A stretch of 64,000 bases of DNA from RYN-230 sp963717125 (GCA_963717125.1 CAVQVG010000017.1:186001-250000), one strand, 5' to 3'; shown: positions 45,937 to 54,314, counted from the first letter of the stretch. Translations and numbers: made by a program. The notes: generated from the letters alone by a model not told the origin.

Positions 45937-46965
45937 TCATCTGCTGACCCGTTCCGTCCAGCCGAGCAAGCCGTCCGCGGACCTGGTGTTGACCACCCGC
46001 TCGGCCGGGATGCCGAACGCCTCGGCCCGGGCGGTGCCGTTGCCCAGCCAGTCGAGCTGCCCGGGCGCGTGCGCGTCGGTGTCGATGGTGAACACGCAGC
46101 CAGCCTCGATGGCCAGCCGCAGCAGCCGGCCAGGCGGGTCGCGGCGCTCCGGCCGGCAGTTGATCTCGACCGCGACGCCGTGCTCGCGGCACGCGCCGAA
46201 CACCGCCGCCGGGTCGAACTCCGATTCCGGCAGGCCCCGCCCGGTGAGCAGCCGGCCGGTGCAGTGCCCGAGCACGTCCATGTGCGGGTTGCTGATCGCG
46301 GCCACCATCCGCTCGGTCATCGGTCCGGCGGGCATCCGCAGTTTGGAGTGCACGCTGGCGACCACGACATCGAGCTGGCCGAGCAGCTCATCGCTCTGGT
46401 CCAGGGTGCCGTTCTCCAGGATGTCCACCTCGATCCCGGTCAGGATCCGGAACGGGGCCAGCTCGGCGTTCAGCTCAACGATCAGGTCGAGCTGGGCGCG
46501 CAGGCGTTCCGCTGACAGGCCGTGAGCGACGGTCAGCCGGGGGGAGTGATCGGTGAGCGCGACCCACTCATGCCCGAGATCCTTGGCGGCCTCCGCCATC
46601 TCCCTGGGCGGACTACCCCCGTCGCTCCAATTCGAGTGGGTGTGGCAATCGCCGCGCAGGACGGCGCGCAGGCCAGTCCGCGGGGCAGGCTCCACGTCCC
46701 CGAGCAGGCGGGTGAGGTAGCTGGGCTCGCGTCCGCTGGTCGCCTCCTCAATCGCCTCCGCGGTCACGGGGCCGATCCCAGGCAGCGCGGTGAGCGTCCC
46801 GCTGCCGACCCTCTCTGCCAGGTCGGCGGCCGGCAGGTCACTGACCACCTCGGCCGCGCGGCGGAACGCCCGCACCCGGTACGTCGGCGCCCCGGCCCGC
46901 TCAAGCTGAAACGCGATCTGCTTGAGCGCCCGCACCGGATCCACATGCCAAGCATTACCCAGCAC
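45937..46965 (-). CDS. Helix-hairpin-helix plus PHP domain protein (PolX C-terminus-like)
   Basis: A 342-residue protein. Residues about 10-75 are the HhH/Pol-beta-type helical domain (ALKQIAFQLERAGAPTYRVR, GTLTALPGIGPVTAEAIEEA). The PHP domain follows with DCHTHSNWSDGGS, VALTDHSPRLT, GIEVDIL, VVASVHSKL, DVLGHCTGR and FTIDTDAHAP. The polymerase catalytic part of PolX is absent. It is probably a metal-dependent nuclease or phosphatase on DNA ends. The start is GTG 46965, or GTG 46944. Confidence 0.88.
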   Translation of the reverse strand: MLGNAWHVDPVRALKQIAFQLERAGAPTYRVRAFRRAAEVVSDLPAADLAERVGSGTLTALPGIGPVTAEAIEEATSGREPSYLTRLLGDVEPAPRTGLRAVLRGDCHTHSNWSDGGSPPREMAEAAKDLGHEWVALTDHSPRLTVAHGLSAERLRAQLDLIVELNAELAPFRILTGIEVDILENGTLDQSDELLGQLDVVVASVHSKLRMPAGPMTERMVAAISNPHMDVLGHCTGRLLTGRGLPESEFDPAAVFGACREHGVAVEINCRPERRDPPGRLLRLAIEAGCVFTIDTDAHAPGQLDWLGNGTARAEAFGIPAERVVNTRSADGLLGWTERVSR

Positions 46966-47007
46966 CGCCGCGGAGATCCCGCTGACCCCACTGGGCGTAC
47001 CTGATGA

Positions 47008-47099
47008 TCAGCCGAGGGGAGTGGTCGGTGAGCGCGACCCACTCGTGCCCGAGATCCTTGGCAGCCTCCGCCATCTCCCTGGGTAAACTGCCGCCATCG
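47008..47099. repeat. 92-bp duplication of part of the HhH-PHP gene
   Basis: This segment matches 46533-46624 with few differences; both contain AGCGCGACCCACTC, GCCCGAGATCCTTGGC and CCTCCGCCATCTCCCTGGG. It copies the stretch coding for the second metal motif (about EMAEAAKDLGHEWVALTDHS). It is a fragment of a second PHP gene or a local duplication. Confidence 0.9.
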
Positions 47100-47268
47100 G
47101 GTCAGTCGGAATGTCATCTATCTGATGATCGTTCCAAGTCGTCACGTACACGCTGCGGTCGGCCGGGTACCCGTCGGCGGCCAGGTCGTTCTCCAACTGC
47201 TCGCGCTCAACCACGACCGTCACGGGCTGGCCGCCGATCTCCAGCGTGATCATCTTGCCCGGAGCCAT
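47008..47268 (-). CDS. Small hypothetical protein ending in duplicated PHP sequence
   Basis: The 86-residue reading frame starts MAPGKMITLEIGGQPVTVVV and looks like a real small protein for about 60 residues. The rest is read out of frame through the PHP duplication (VYPGRWRRLPRISG), so the natural C-terminus has been replaced. No family is recognised. It may be a hybrid made by the rearrangement. Confidence 0.5.
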   Translation of the reverse strand: MAPGKMITLEIGGQPVTVVVEREQLENDLAADGYPADRSVYVTTWNDHQIDDIPTDPMAAVYPGRWRRLPRISGTSGSRSPTTPLG

Positions 47269-47487
47269 GCCAGGAACCTAGCGCGCAACGTCGGCCAGTC
47301 CTGGGAACCGCGCCGTGCCGCGGTCGGCGTCACCTTGACAGGTCGTCAGCGGCACGGTCTCGACCTGCCCGGCACCAGGTCAGCGGCCCCGTGGTGTGTT
47401 CCGTGAGTGACCCTGATTCACCGTGGTTCACCGTCCGATCGGACGGTACGGGCACGCTCCTGGCGCGTCAGCGCGTAAACCTGCCTG

Positions 47488-47638
47488 CCTGATCATCCCG
47501 TCACCGTCGACCCGCCGAAGAGGGAAGCGGGCCTGGCCGACGGAGTCAATGTGGAGCACCCCACTGGACTGAACGACATTGACCGCGGCGGCCAGGTCTG
47601 CTCGGCTCGCCCGGGTCGATGGTGACGGGATGATCAGG
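47488..47638. mobile_element. 151-bp element bounded by 26-bp inverted repeats (MITE-like)
   Basis: The left end CCTGATCATCCCGTCACCGT plus CGACCC (47488-47513) and the right end (47613-47638) are inverted copies with 25 of 26 bases equal. The interior has no convincing gene. The size and long terminal repeats fit a non-autonomous element or IS remnant. Confidence 0.65.
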
Positions 47639-47682
47639 CCTCTCCCCATCCCGGAGCCCCCCGCCGGAGGCACTTTGGCAGT

Positions 47683-47706
47683 CGCAGACCGTCAATTAGG
47701 TCTGCG
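47683..47706. terminator. Short hairpin
   Basis: CGCAGACC-GTCAATTA-GGTCTGCG is an exact 8-bp stem with an AT-rich loop, just outside the IS1380-like remnant. It may be a terminator or part of an element end. Confidence 0.35.
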
Positions 47707-47718
47707 CTGTCATCTACT

Positions 47719-47998
47719 AGCCTCGGGCTTTCGTCTGAGATTAGCCCGGCGTCGCCGTTCGAATGAAAAAGTGCCTTTGACCTGGAAGAATAGGACTTGT
47801 CTAGGGACCTATCAGCCACGAGTCGAAGGCACTTTTCCCGTGAAGAATAGCGCACGTACTGCTCGCGTCATGGTGTCTGCTGACGGGCGGGGCCTGGTGT
47901 CTCAGGCCGGGGCCGTGCTGCTGTGGGAAACGATGCGGGTGACCGGCCTGGGTCAGGGTCTGTCGACGGGCCTGGACCGGTGGCGGGCGCCGCGGGCG
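47719..47998 (+). mobile_element. IS1380-family remnant, left copy
   Basis: The segment begins with an IS end (AGCCTCGGGCTTTCG), contains an inverted repeat AAAAGTGCCTTTGA / TCGAAGGCACTTTT in the leader, and then the transposase start from GTG 47840: MKNSARTARVMVSADGRGLV, SQAGAVLLWE. Similarity ends near 47998 (RWRAPRA), so only about 50 residues of a transposase of some 450 remain. A second copy in the same orientation lies at 51066. Confidence 0.75.
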
Positions 47999-48255
47999 AC
48001 GTCTCCCCCACGCGAGGAGCTGTCACGAAATTCCGTTCATCTTGACGAGGCCGGTCCACGTCCAAGAGGCACGAGCAGTCAGGGTCGGCTGAATGAGCTC
48101 ACGGAATGCCAGACCTGAGCAACCCGCCGGGCGCGGCGAGGTGTCCCGCATCACGAACGGCAGCGTGTCCGCAAGCGCAGCGTGTGGATGCACGTGCATC
48201 ATCCAAGTGCCGTGAGCCGACCTCGGCGATGGCTGTGAACGAACCCGGTTTGGGC

Positions 48256-48861
48256 TCATCTGCCGATGGCAAGGGCGAGGAGGGTGTCGACCGCAGTTTC
48301 GAACGGACGGGCACTCCGTTGCACCTGGGCGAGCAGAAGTCCTCCTTGGAGCGTGGCGAGCAGAGTAGTGGCGAGGTCGTCCGGGTCGATGCCGGGCGGG
48401 AGTTTCCCGTCGGCATGTAGGGATCTGAGCGCATCGCCGATGGCGGCTGCCCACCGATCGAACCCGGCCGCGATGAGCGCTCGGGCCTCGGGGTCACTCT
48501 CGGCGAGTTGACCACCGAGCGAGCCAAGTGGGCAGCCCCCCCTTGCTTCGGTGAGCTTCGCTGCGGTGATCACCATGTTCCGCCAGGCTTCGACTCCGTT
48601 CGCGCTGCTGAGCGCGTGCCGCTGGTGAGTGACGATGGTGTCGGCCTGGTAGTCGATGACCGCCTGCACGAGTTCGTTCTTGTCGGGGAAGTAGTGGTAC
48701 ATCTGAGAGCCGCTGACTTCCGCCGCCACCTTGACGTCGTCCAGGGTGGTGCCCGCCACCCCGCGCTCATGGATCAGGGCGGCGGCCTCCTCCACTATTC
48801 GCGCCCGGGTGCGTGCTCCCTTGGGGGTGAGCCTCGGCCGGTCACTCGTCTCGTTGACCAT
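48256..48861 (-). CDS. TetR/AcrR-family regulator of the SDR module
   Basis: A 201-residue regulator: N-terminal helix-turn-helix (TTLDDVKVAAEVSGSQMYHY), then a domain like the TetR_C_11/YcdC group (GGCPLGSLGGQLAESDPEA, ATLQGGLLLAQVQRS). It is divergent from an SDR gene across a 97-base gap, the usual layout for a repressor of a small detoxification operon. Its bases are less G+C-rich than the core genes, suggesting transfer. Confidence 0.9.
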   Translation of the reverse strand: MVNETSDRPRLTPKGARTRARIVEEAAALIHERGVAGTTLDDVKVAAEVSGSQMYHYFPDKNELVQAVIDYQADTIVTHQRHALSSANGVEAWRNMVITAAKLTEARGGCPLGSLGGQLAESDPEARALIAAGFDRWAAAIGDALRSLHADGKLPPGIDPDDLATTLLATLQGGLLLAQVQRSARPFETAVDTLLALAIGR

Positions 48862-48958
48862 GCACCAATGCTAGCAGGATTCTGAGTTTGACAACCCAGT
48901 GCCGAACTGTCAGAGTGAGTCGCACAACCCATTTTAAAGCGGGAGGACGACGCATCGC
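48862..48958. promoter_or_regulatory. Divergent promoter region of the TetR/SDR pair
   Basis: TTGACA (48888-48893) can serve as a -35 element for the rightward operon, with a weak -10 about 17 bases on (CAGAGT). On the other strand TTGTCA overlaps it, with TAGCAT 15 bases away, toward tetR. The overlap allows one operator to control both. GGGAGGA precedes the SDR start. Confidence 0.45.
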
Positions 48959-49708
48959 ATGACTGACCTAAAGGGCAAGACAGCACTGGTAACGGGCTCG
49001 ACGAGCGGGATCGGCAAGGCTACGGCCATCGCCTTGGCCGCCCGCGGCGCTCACGTACTGGTAGTCGGGCGCAACGAGCAACGAGCCAAAGACGTGGTCG
49101 CCGAGATCGAAGGCAGCGGCGGCAGCGCAACGTTCCGGCTCACTACGTTGAGCGACGTCGAATCGGCCCGGGAGCTGGTCGAGTGGGCCACTGAGGCAGG
49201 CGACGGTCACGTCAACATCCTCATCAACAACGCTGGCGTCGCCTTGCTCGGACCAAGCAACGCAGCCACCGAAGCAGAGTTCGACGAGACCTTTGCACTG
49301 AACGTCAAGGTTCCGTTCTTCCTCGTCGCGTCCCTAGCGCCGGCCATGGCCGAACGCGGATGGGGTTCGATCGTCAACGTCTCCACGATGGTCGCGAGCT
49401 TCGGACAGGCCGGCATGGCTCTGTATGGCGCCAGCCGGGCGGCTCTCGAACTGTTGACCAAGGCCTGGGCTGCCGAATACGGCCCGAGTGGTGTCCGGGT
49501 CAACGCCGTTGCTCCCGGCCCGACGCGCACCCGCATGATGGAAGCCGTCCCCGAGGAGATGGTGAGTCAGCTCGCAGCACTAGCACCAGCAGGTCGCGTA
49601 GCTCAGCCCGAGGAACTTGCCGCGGCGATCGTCTTCCTCGCAAGTGATGATGCCAGCTTCGTCCACGGCGTCACTCTCGCGGTCGATGGAGGCCGGGTGG
49701 CGACGTAG
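48959..49708 (+). CDS. Short-chain dehydrogenase/reductase, first gene of the TetR-controlled operon
   Basis: A 249-residue classical SDR: LVTGSTSGIGKATAIALA, ILINNAGVAL, Ser in NVSTMVASFG, YGASRAALELL with Tyr but Arg in place of the usual Lys at Y-x3-K, and VNAVAPGPTRTRMM. The Y-x3-R change would normally reduce activity. The closing VHGVTLAVDGGRVAT is typical of FabG-like proteins. Confidence 0.9.
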   Translation: MTDLKGKTALVTGSTSGIGKATAIALAARGAHVLVVGRNEQRAKDVVAEIEGSGGSATFRLTTLSDVESARELVEWATEAGDGHVNILINNAGVALLGPSNAATEAEFDETFALNVKVPFFLVASLAPAMAERGWGSIVNVSTMVASFGQAGMALYGASRAALELLTKAWAAEYGPSGVRVNAVAPGPTRTRMMEAVPEEMVSQLAALAPAGRVAQPEELAAAIVFLASDDASFVHGVTLAVDGGRVAT

Positions 49709-49794
49709 CGCCTGCCGGCGGTGACGTTCAAGAGTGAAGACCTAGAACACAACTCACACTCACAACTCACAACTCAGAACTGAGGAGTATCCAC

Positions 49795-50115
49795 ATGAGC
49801 GCATACGTAATTGTCGAATTCACCGTCAAGGACCCGGATGTTTATCGTGAGAAATACGGCCCCAGCGCTGGGCGGACGGCCAAAGAGTACGGAGGCGAGG
49901 TTCTTGCCAACAGTATCTGGGAGATCCTGCACGGCGATGGCTCGCTCACTTCAGGGGCACTCATGCGGTTTCCCGACCATGAGACGGCTGTCAGATGGTA
50001 CAACTCGCCTGAATATCAGCAGCTGATCGATGTCCGAAGTGTCGCGATGGACGCCCGTTTCAGCTTGCTCGACGGCCTCCCTAACGAGGATTTGTCCGAT
50101 GGGAGAAGCGTATGA
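49795..50115 (+). CDS. DUF1330 family protein
   Basis: The 106-residue protein has the ferredoxin-like DUF1330 pattern: YVIVEFTVKDPDVYREKY, a central GGEVLANS and MRFPDHETAVRWYNSPEYQ. These proteins often accompany dehydrogenases and their role is unknown. The ATG at 49795 follows GAGGAG. Its stop overlaps the next SDR start by 4 bases. Confidence 0.92.
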   Translation: MSAYVIVEFTVKDPDVYREKYGPSAGRTAKEYGGEVLANSIWEILHGDGSLTSGALMRFPDHETAVRWYNSPEYQQLIDVRSVAMDARFSLLDGLPNEDLSDGRSV

Positions 50116-51008
50116 GCAAGTTCGACGCCCAGTTCGCCGGAAGGCTCGACGGCCAGACCGTCCTGGTCACCGGCACGACCAAGGGTGGTATCGGCCATGA
50201 GACAGCTCAAGGCGCCGGCAACAGCGGCGCGACTGTGCTGGTGCATGCACGACACGCTGACCACGCCAGGCGAGCAGTAGACCTGCTGGTCAGCAATGGC
50301 AACGGCAAGGGCCAGTACCTAGCCGTGGCTGGAGACCTGGGCTCGCTTGCCGGCGTCCGCGAGCTGGTCAAGGCGGTGCACCAAGCGAGCCCGAAGGGTC
50401 TGAACGGACTGGTCAACAACGCGGGCGCGGCCTTCGCCACCAAGGCCCTGTCTCCGGACGGCTATGAGCGAACGATCGCGATTAATCACATCGCCGTCGC
50501 AGCGTTGACGGAGGGGCTGCTCGACCTTCTGCGCAAGGGAGCTGACGACTTCGCAGCGCCCTCCCGAGTCGTGAACATGACGGCGTTGATCGAGTCACGA
50601 GGCAAGCCGATTACTGACTGGAGCTACCCCGGCAAGTACTCGCAGATGCATGCCTACGCAGACGCCAAGCTTCTTGCGCTGATGTACACATACGCCATGG
50701 CCCGGCGGCATCAAGGGGACGGCCTGACCTTCAACGCGGTCAGCCCCGGCACGGTCAACTCCGGCTTTGGCGGAAAAGCCGGCGGCACGTTCAAGACCAT
50801 CCAGGCGCTGATGAAACCGTTCGTCGGACCGCCAGAGAAGGGCTCGCGCGGCTGTGTCCGGCTGCTGGCCGATCCCGACCTCGCCACCGCCACCGGCGGC
50901 TACTACACCTCGGCCAAGCTCAAAAAGTCATCCAAGAAGTCTCGTGACCATGACGCTCAGGACCGGGTGTACGAGCAGACCGAACGCGAACTGCGCATCC
51001 ACAACTGA
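50112..51008 (+). CDS. Short-chain dehydrogenase/reductase, protochlorophyllide reductase-like group
   Basis: A 298-residue SDR with the cofactor motif VLVTGTTKGGIGHETA, GLVNNAGAAFAT and YADAKLLALMYTYA (Tyr and Lys present), FNAVSPGTVNSGF. The usual catalytic Ser region reads VVNMTALIES, with Thr. The size and C-terminal Lys-rich tail (KLKKSSKKSRDHDA) resemble the retinol/light-dependent-reductase-like SDR group. Translationally coupled to DUF1330. Confidence 0.88.
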   Translation: MSKFDAQFAGRLDGQTVLVTGTTKGGIGHETAQGAGNSGATVLVHARHADHARRAVDLLVSNGNGKGQYLAVAGDLGSLAGVRELVKAVHQASPKGLNGLVNNAGAAFATKALSPDGYERTIAINHIAVAALTEGLLDLLRKGADDFAAPSRVVNMTALIESRGKPITDWSYPGKYSQMHAYADAKLLALMYTYAMARRHQGDGLTFNAVSPGTVNSGFGGKAGGTFKTIQALMKPFVGPPEKGSRGCVRLLADPDLATATGGYYTSAKLKKSSKKSRDHDAQDRVYEQTERELRIHN

Positions 51009-51065
51009 GGCGGCCCAAGCCGGCTATCGCCAGCACAGCCGGTGCGGCAACGCTCGCGCCTTCAC

Positions 51066-51300
51066 TAACCTCGGGCTTTCGCCGGGGTTAGCCAAGTGTG
51101 ATCTCTTTAAGAGAAAAGTGCCTTTGAGCTGGGAGGATTGGGCTTGCTGAAGGTCCTGTCCGTCCTGAGCTGAAGGCACTTCTCAGATGAAGAATAGCGC
51201 ACGCAGTACCCGGGTCGCGGTGTCCGCTAACGGCAAGGGACTGGTATCCCAGTACGACGGCGGAGCCGCCGCATTACTGTCGGGTTTCCTCAACAATGAG
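51066..51300 (+). mobile_element. IS1380-family remnant, right copy
   Basis: It starts with CTAACCTCGGGCTTTCG, as the left copy does, keeps the AAAAGTGCCTTTGAGCT / AGCTGAAGGCACTTCT hairpin, and has the transposase start at ATG 51187 (MKNSARSTRVAVSANGKGLV). Similarity stops after about 22-30 residues, where a truncated gene on the other strand begins. Confidence 0.75.
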
Positions 51301-51733
51301 AAGTGTACTCTAAGGTGCCGGGCAAGTCTTGGGCGAGTCGTTCGAGCGCGTACAGTCCGCCAAGACGAACGGCAGCTTTTTCGTGGCCCAATTGTTCGAC
51401 CGCTTTTGCGTACAGATCAGTCACTCGGCGTTGAGTGGCATCATACGTTGTGTCCCGGGCGACATCCTCTGCATGTGATTGCGCCCGTTCGCTCAACCAT
51501 TGACGGCGAAATGCAAGGAGGAGTGCTGCGGCGCCGCCTGTTCCCGCACCAACGCTGAGTCCAACTTTAATCGCCTCAATTTTGAGGGAAGGGCTGCTGC
51601 CGGCGATGGAAAGAAGGACAATCATTGTAGTTGCTGCAGAGATGGCAACCGCAGTGGCTGCGAGGATTGCACTCCACCGGGGTATGACCTGGATTGGACG
51701 CCGTACTTGCTCTATGTTGCGGCTGTGAGTCAA
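51290..51733 (-). pseudogene. 3'-truncated membrane protein, pentapeptide-repeat type N-terminus
   Basis: Two membrane helices (AILAATAVAISAATTMIVLL; IKVGLSVGAGTGGAAALLLA) are followed by FRRQWLSERAQSHAEDVARD and RVTDLYAKAVEQLGHEKAAV, then RLGGLYALERLAQD. This is the usual N-terminal part of actinobacterial membrane proteins that continue into pentapeptide repeats. Here the chain ends eleven residues later at the IS1380 remnant, so the repeats were lost. The likely start is TTG 51733, preceded by AAAGGAG. Confidence 0.7.
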
Positions 51734-51789
51734 ACCTAACGCGCTCCTTTGATTTTGACGGCTGAATCGTTCTCGGCTGATCTGATACC

Positions 51790-51999
51790 TCAACCTTTAG
51801 GTCCAAATGCACTGACGTAGGAAGCCATCTCGTCAGGTGGAGGGTGAGGTCGCAAGCCCCAGTTTGCTCCGTCTTCGTCGCATGCTCCCCGCATCTGGTA
51901 GGCGGTCGGCGTGTCGGAGGTGGGATCTTCAATCGCGCAGTGAGGAGAGAGGTCGCCCGTCCCTGATGGGAAAACCGTGAGCTGACGCTCAAAGGTCAT
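51790..51999 (-). CDS. Small hypothetical protein
   Basis: A 69-residue reading frame from ATG 51999 (MTFERQLTVFPSGTGDLSPH to SYVSAFGPKG). Coding is plausible because the codons favour third-position G+C modestly. I recognise no family, signal or membrane segment, and the ribosome site is weak. Confidence 0.35.
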   Translation of the reverse strand: MTFERQLTVFPSGTGDLSPHCAIEDPTSDTPTAYQMRGACDEDGANWGLRPHPPPDEMASYVSAFGPKG

Positions 52000-52148
52000 C
52001 CGCTGACCAGTTCGTTCATGCCGCTGGCTATGCGTGGGCCCGGCGTGCGCGGGCGGGCCGGTCAAGGTAGAGGCCGCGGCGCTGACGCCGGGCCTGCGGC
52101 GTCGCGCGCCGCGCCGCCTTGATCAGATAAGACCGGATTCGGCGGTGT

Positions 52149-53371
52149 GTCAGTAGCTACCTCTGTCCTCCGTTGGGTGATGCGCGACACTCGTCCGCCA
52201 ACTGATCTGCGACATCCGAGCGCGGATCGCGGCATGTGCGGGTGGCCACGGCGATCGCCCTTCGCCGGGGAGATCTTGCAGGCAAGACGGCGTTCGTCAG
52301 TAGTCCATATTGTCGGTCGTTGCCTGCTGGTGCTCGAAGTAGTCCAGCAAACCCGCAAAGTCGTCCTCCTCGCGAGCCTGGGCAAGCAGCGAGCGGAAGG
52401 CCGCGTCAAAGCGCACGTCTAGACCCGACTCGATCCACTGCATCGCCTCGGACAGCTCGCGTTCCCTCCAGGCATCGATCTCGTCGAACAACTCGAAGAC
52501 CTCGGTGATGTGCGTTTCGGTTGCGGGAACGAACGAGAACAGCAGGCTGTCGCGAACCCTGGTCAAGCCGACCGGTACTGCCGCGTGCACGCCCGGCGTC
52601 TGCAGATAGATCGTAGCGCAGTGTCCCTTCTCGAAGCCTCCGTGTGAGTAGGGATTGCGCCAGCGCTCCACAACCCCGGCGAGTCTCTGCCGGTAGCGGG
52701 CGGCGTCGGCTCCCATGCCAAGCACGCGGTCGAACTTCTCACCCCACCTAGAGCCGATGACTGCCGTGAGGTCGTCCTTGGCCGGATCGAAGTCAATGAA
52801 CGCCAACGCCAGCACGAAATCGTGCTCAAGCAGACTGAGGTACGCCGTGATGGCCGCGACCATGTCGTGGAAGGCGTTCAACTGCATCTGGATCTTGCCG
52901 CTCTTGAACGAGTACGCGCTCTGAATCAGCGCGCCTTCATGAGGCTCGTAGGTGATGTGCTCGTCTTCGATGAAGATCGGATTGACGGCGCGCTCCCGGA
53001 AGTACTCGTAGGCGCGTCGGAGAGGTCGGTGCTGGTTCACCACTGTCGCATTCCCCTTGCCGAGCAGCTCAGGTGCCGCGTTCAAGATCAGCTTCTCGAC
53101 CGTGCGTATCGAAGATCGAAGCTGTTTGACGATCTGGGCCTGAGACTCTCTTGCCTCCTCCTCAGATCTATCCGTATGCAAGTAGAGCCTCAGTCCGAAC
53201 TTCTGGTGCGTCAGCTCGCACCACTCCTCGCGCGGTCCAGCAACTGCCCGCTCATCGGCTGCTTGTACGTTGCCGTCCGTCTTGCGATCGGCAGGCTTCT
53301 AGACCTGTCGCACATCAGTTGGCGGACATCTGTCGCGGATCTGTTGGCGGATCACAGTCAGTAGCTACCTC
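52149..53371. mobile_element. Transposase-less 1,193-bp element with TG...CA ends, flanked by 15-bp direct repeats
   Basis: The element spans 52164-53356. Its ends are 51-bp inverted repeats (52164-52214 and 53306-53356, 38 of 51 equal) starting TGT and ending ACA. The right end carries two and the left end one clear and one decayed copy of a unit TCCGCCAACTGATNTGCGAC. GTCAGTAGCTACCTC is present exactly at 52149-52163 and 53357-53371. Several spaced binding units at each end are typical of IS21- and Tn7-type transposons. No transposase is inside; the only gene is the HEPN-type protein. Confidence 0.75.
52297..53181 (-). CDS. HEPN-motif protein, cargo of the transposase-less element
   Basis: A 294-residue soluble, mostly helical protein that I cannot place in a named family. 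WRNPYSHGG (about residues 171-179) contains R-x4-H in the RNxxxH form of HEPN ribonucleases. A preceding helix-rich region (AFHDMVAAITAYLSLLEHDF) and a phage-exclusion-like size are compatible with an Abi or toxin-like role. No antitoxin or nucleotidyltransferase partner is seen. The start is TTG 53181 with GAGG upstream. A defence function is inferred, not shown. Confidence 0.6.
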   Translation of the reverse strand: MHTDRSEEEARESQAQIVKQLRSSIRTVEKLILNAAPELLGKGNATVVNQHRPLRRAYEYFRERAVNPIFIEDEHITYEPHEGALIQSAYSFKSGKIQMQLNAFHDMVAAITAYLSLLEHDFVLALAFIDFDPAKDDLTAVIGSRWGEKFDRVLGMGADAARYRQRLAGVVERWRNPYSHGGFEKGHCATIYLQTPGVHAAVPVGLTRVRDSLLFSFVPATETHITEVFELFDEIDAWRERELSEAMQWIESGLDVRFDAAFRSLLAQAREEDDFAGLLDYFEHQQATTDNMDY

Positions 53372-53424
53372 AGGGCAGGGCTGGTTGTGAAATCAACCCT
53401 GCGATCGGGCCGGGTATGACGTGC

Positions 53425-54129
53425 TTATGCTGGTTCCCAGCGCCAGCCGTCGTTGTCTTCACAAATGATCTTCTCCCCATCACCTGCTATTCCGGTCGCC
53501 CCGTGGTCACTATCGCGGCAGTATTCGCCAGGCTCATAGCAGGTGCCCTCGTCGCTGAGCGGGTAGCAGCCCGTCGGCGCGGTGGATGATGGGGGTGCGG
53601 ACGTGTCACTAGGCGCAGGCGCCGGATGGGCCGGGACGACGGGGATGGCAATATGGCGGGACAGACGTGTCAGCATCACCGGTGCCAGGCGTTTCAGCGC
53701 AGGTAGCGCGTCGATTGTTCTCGCGCCCGCGGTGAGCTTCGAAGCCGTGGTTTTAAGCTTGCCGTCCATTGCATCCAGTGCGCTGTTCATCCAGTAAGCC
53801 ATGGCTAGTTGGTAGTGTCCTCCGCTTGCGCAGGCGGGGGGCTGGTGGCCATCTGCACGCTGCGCAGCGGAATTCATCGTTTGGGCCTCAGCGCTGACCC
53901 TTGCCCGGCTGCCGCTTCGAAGAGCAGCACGCATCTTGAAGCTCGCACCCACTGCTGTGCGGAAGGCGGCCCCGCCGCGACCGTCGCTCCACGACCGCAC
54001 GGCTGATGCGCAGGACTGGGAAGATGCGGGAGACGCAGCGCGAGTTTTCGGTGTAGAGCCGCCTGCGCTTGAACAGGCAGCAACCACCAGCGCGGCTAAC
54101 AAAGCACAGGTGACTCGAAGCGGGCGCAT
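53425..54129 (-). CDS. Putative lipoprotein
   Basis: The 234-residue protein has a lipoprotein signal, MRPLRVTCALLAALVVAACS, with the lipobox cysteine at residue 19. The body is helical (FRTAVGASFKMRAALRSGSR, LAMAYWMNSALDAMDGKLKT), then a Pro/Ser linker and a Cys-rich end (GCYPLSDEGTCYEPGEYCRD). The ATG at 54129 follows AGGAG. The frame stays open upstream, with a possible alternative start at 54279 adding a membrane helix. Function unknown. Confidence 0.65.
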   Translation of the reverse strand: MRPLRVTCALLAALVVAACSSAGGSTPKTRAASPASSQSCASAVRSWSDGRGGAAFRTAVGASFKMRAALRSGSRARVSAEAQTMNSAAQRADGHQPPACASGGHYQLAMAYWMNSALDAMDGKLKTTASKLTAGARTIDALPALKRLAPVMLTRLSRHIAIPVVPAHPAPAPSDTSAPPSSTAPTGCYPLSDEGTCYEPGEYCRDSDHGATGIAGDGEKIICEDNDGWRWEPA

Positions 54130-54314
54130 TTTTGGGCTCTCCTGCCTACAGGACGGGGGCGCTAACTCATATTTGACGCTTCGCACCTGCATCAGGAGCA
54201 CAAGCACGAGTGAGACGGCTGCGTATTGGTAGAGAATGTTCCATATTAACCAACTTTGTTCCACGTCCAGGGCAGCCATCGTTACCGGGCAGTTTTGAGA
54301 GATACTGAAAGTTG

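Noticed and set aside
47719..51300. Composite transposon with two IS1380 copies
   Set aside because: Both copies are only 5' remnants lacking the transposase body and the other IS end, so they cannot form a mobile unit now.
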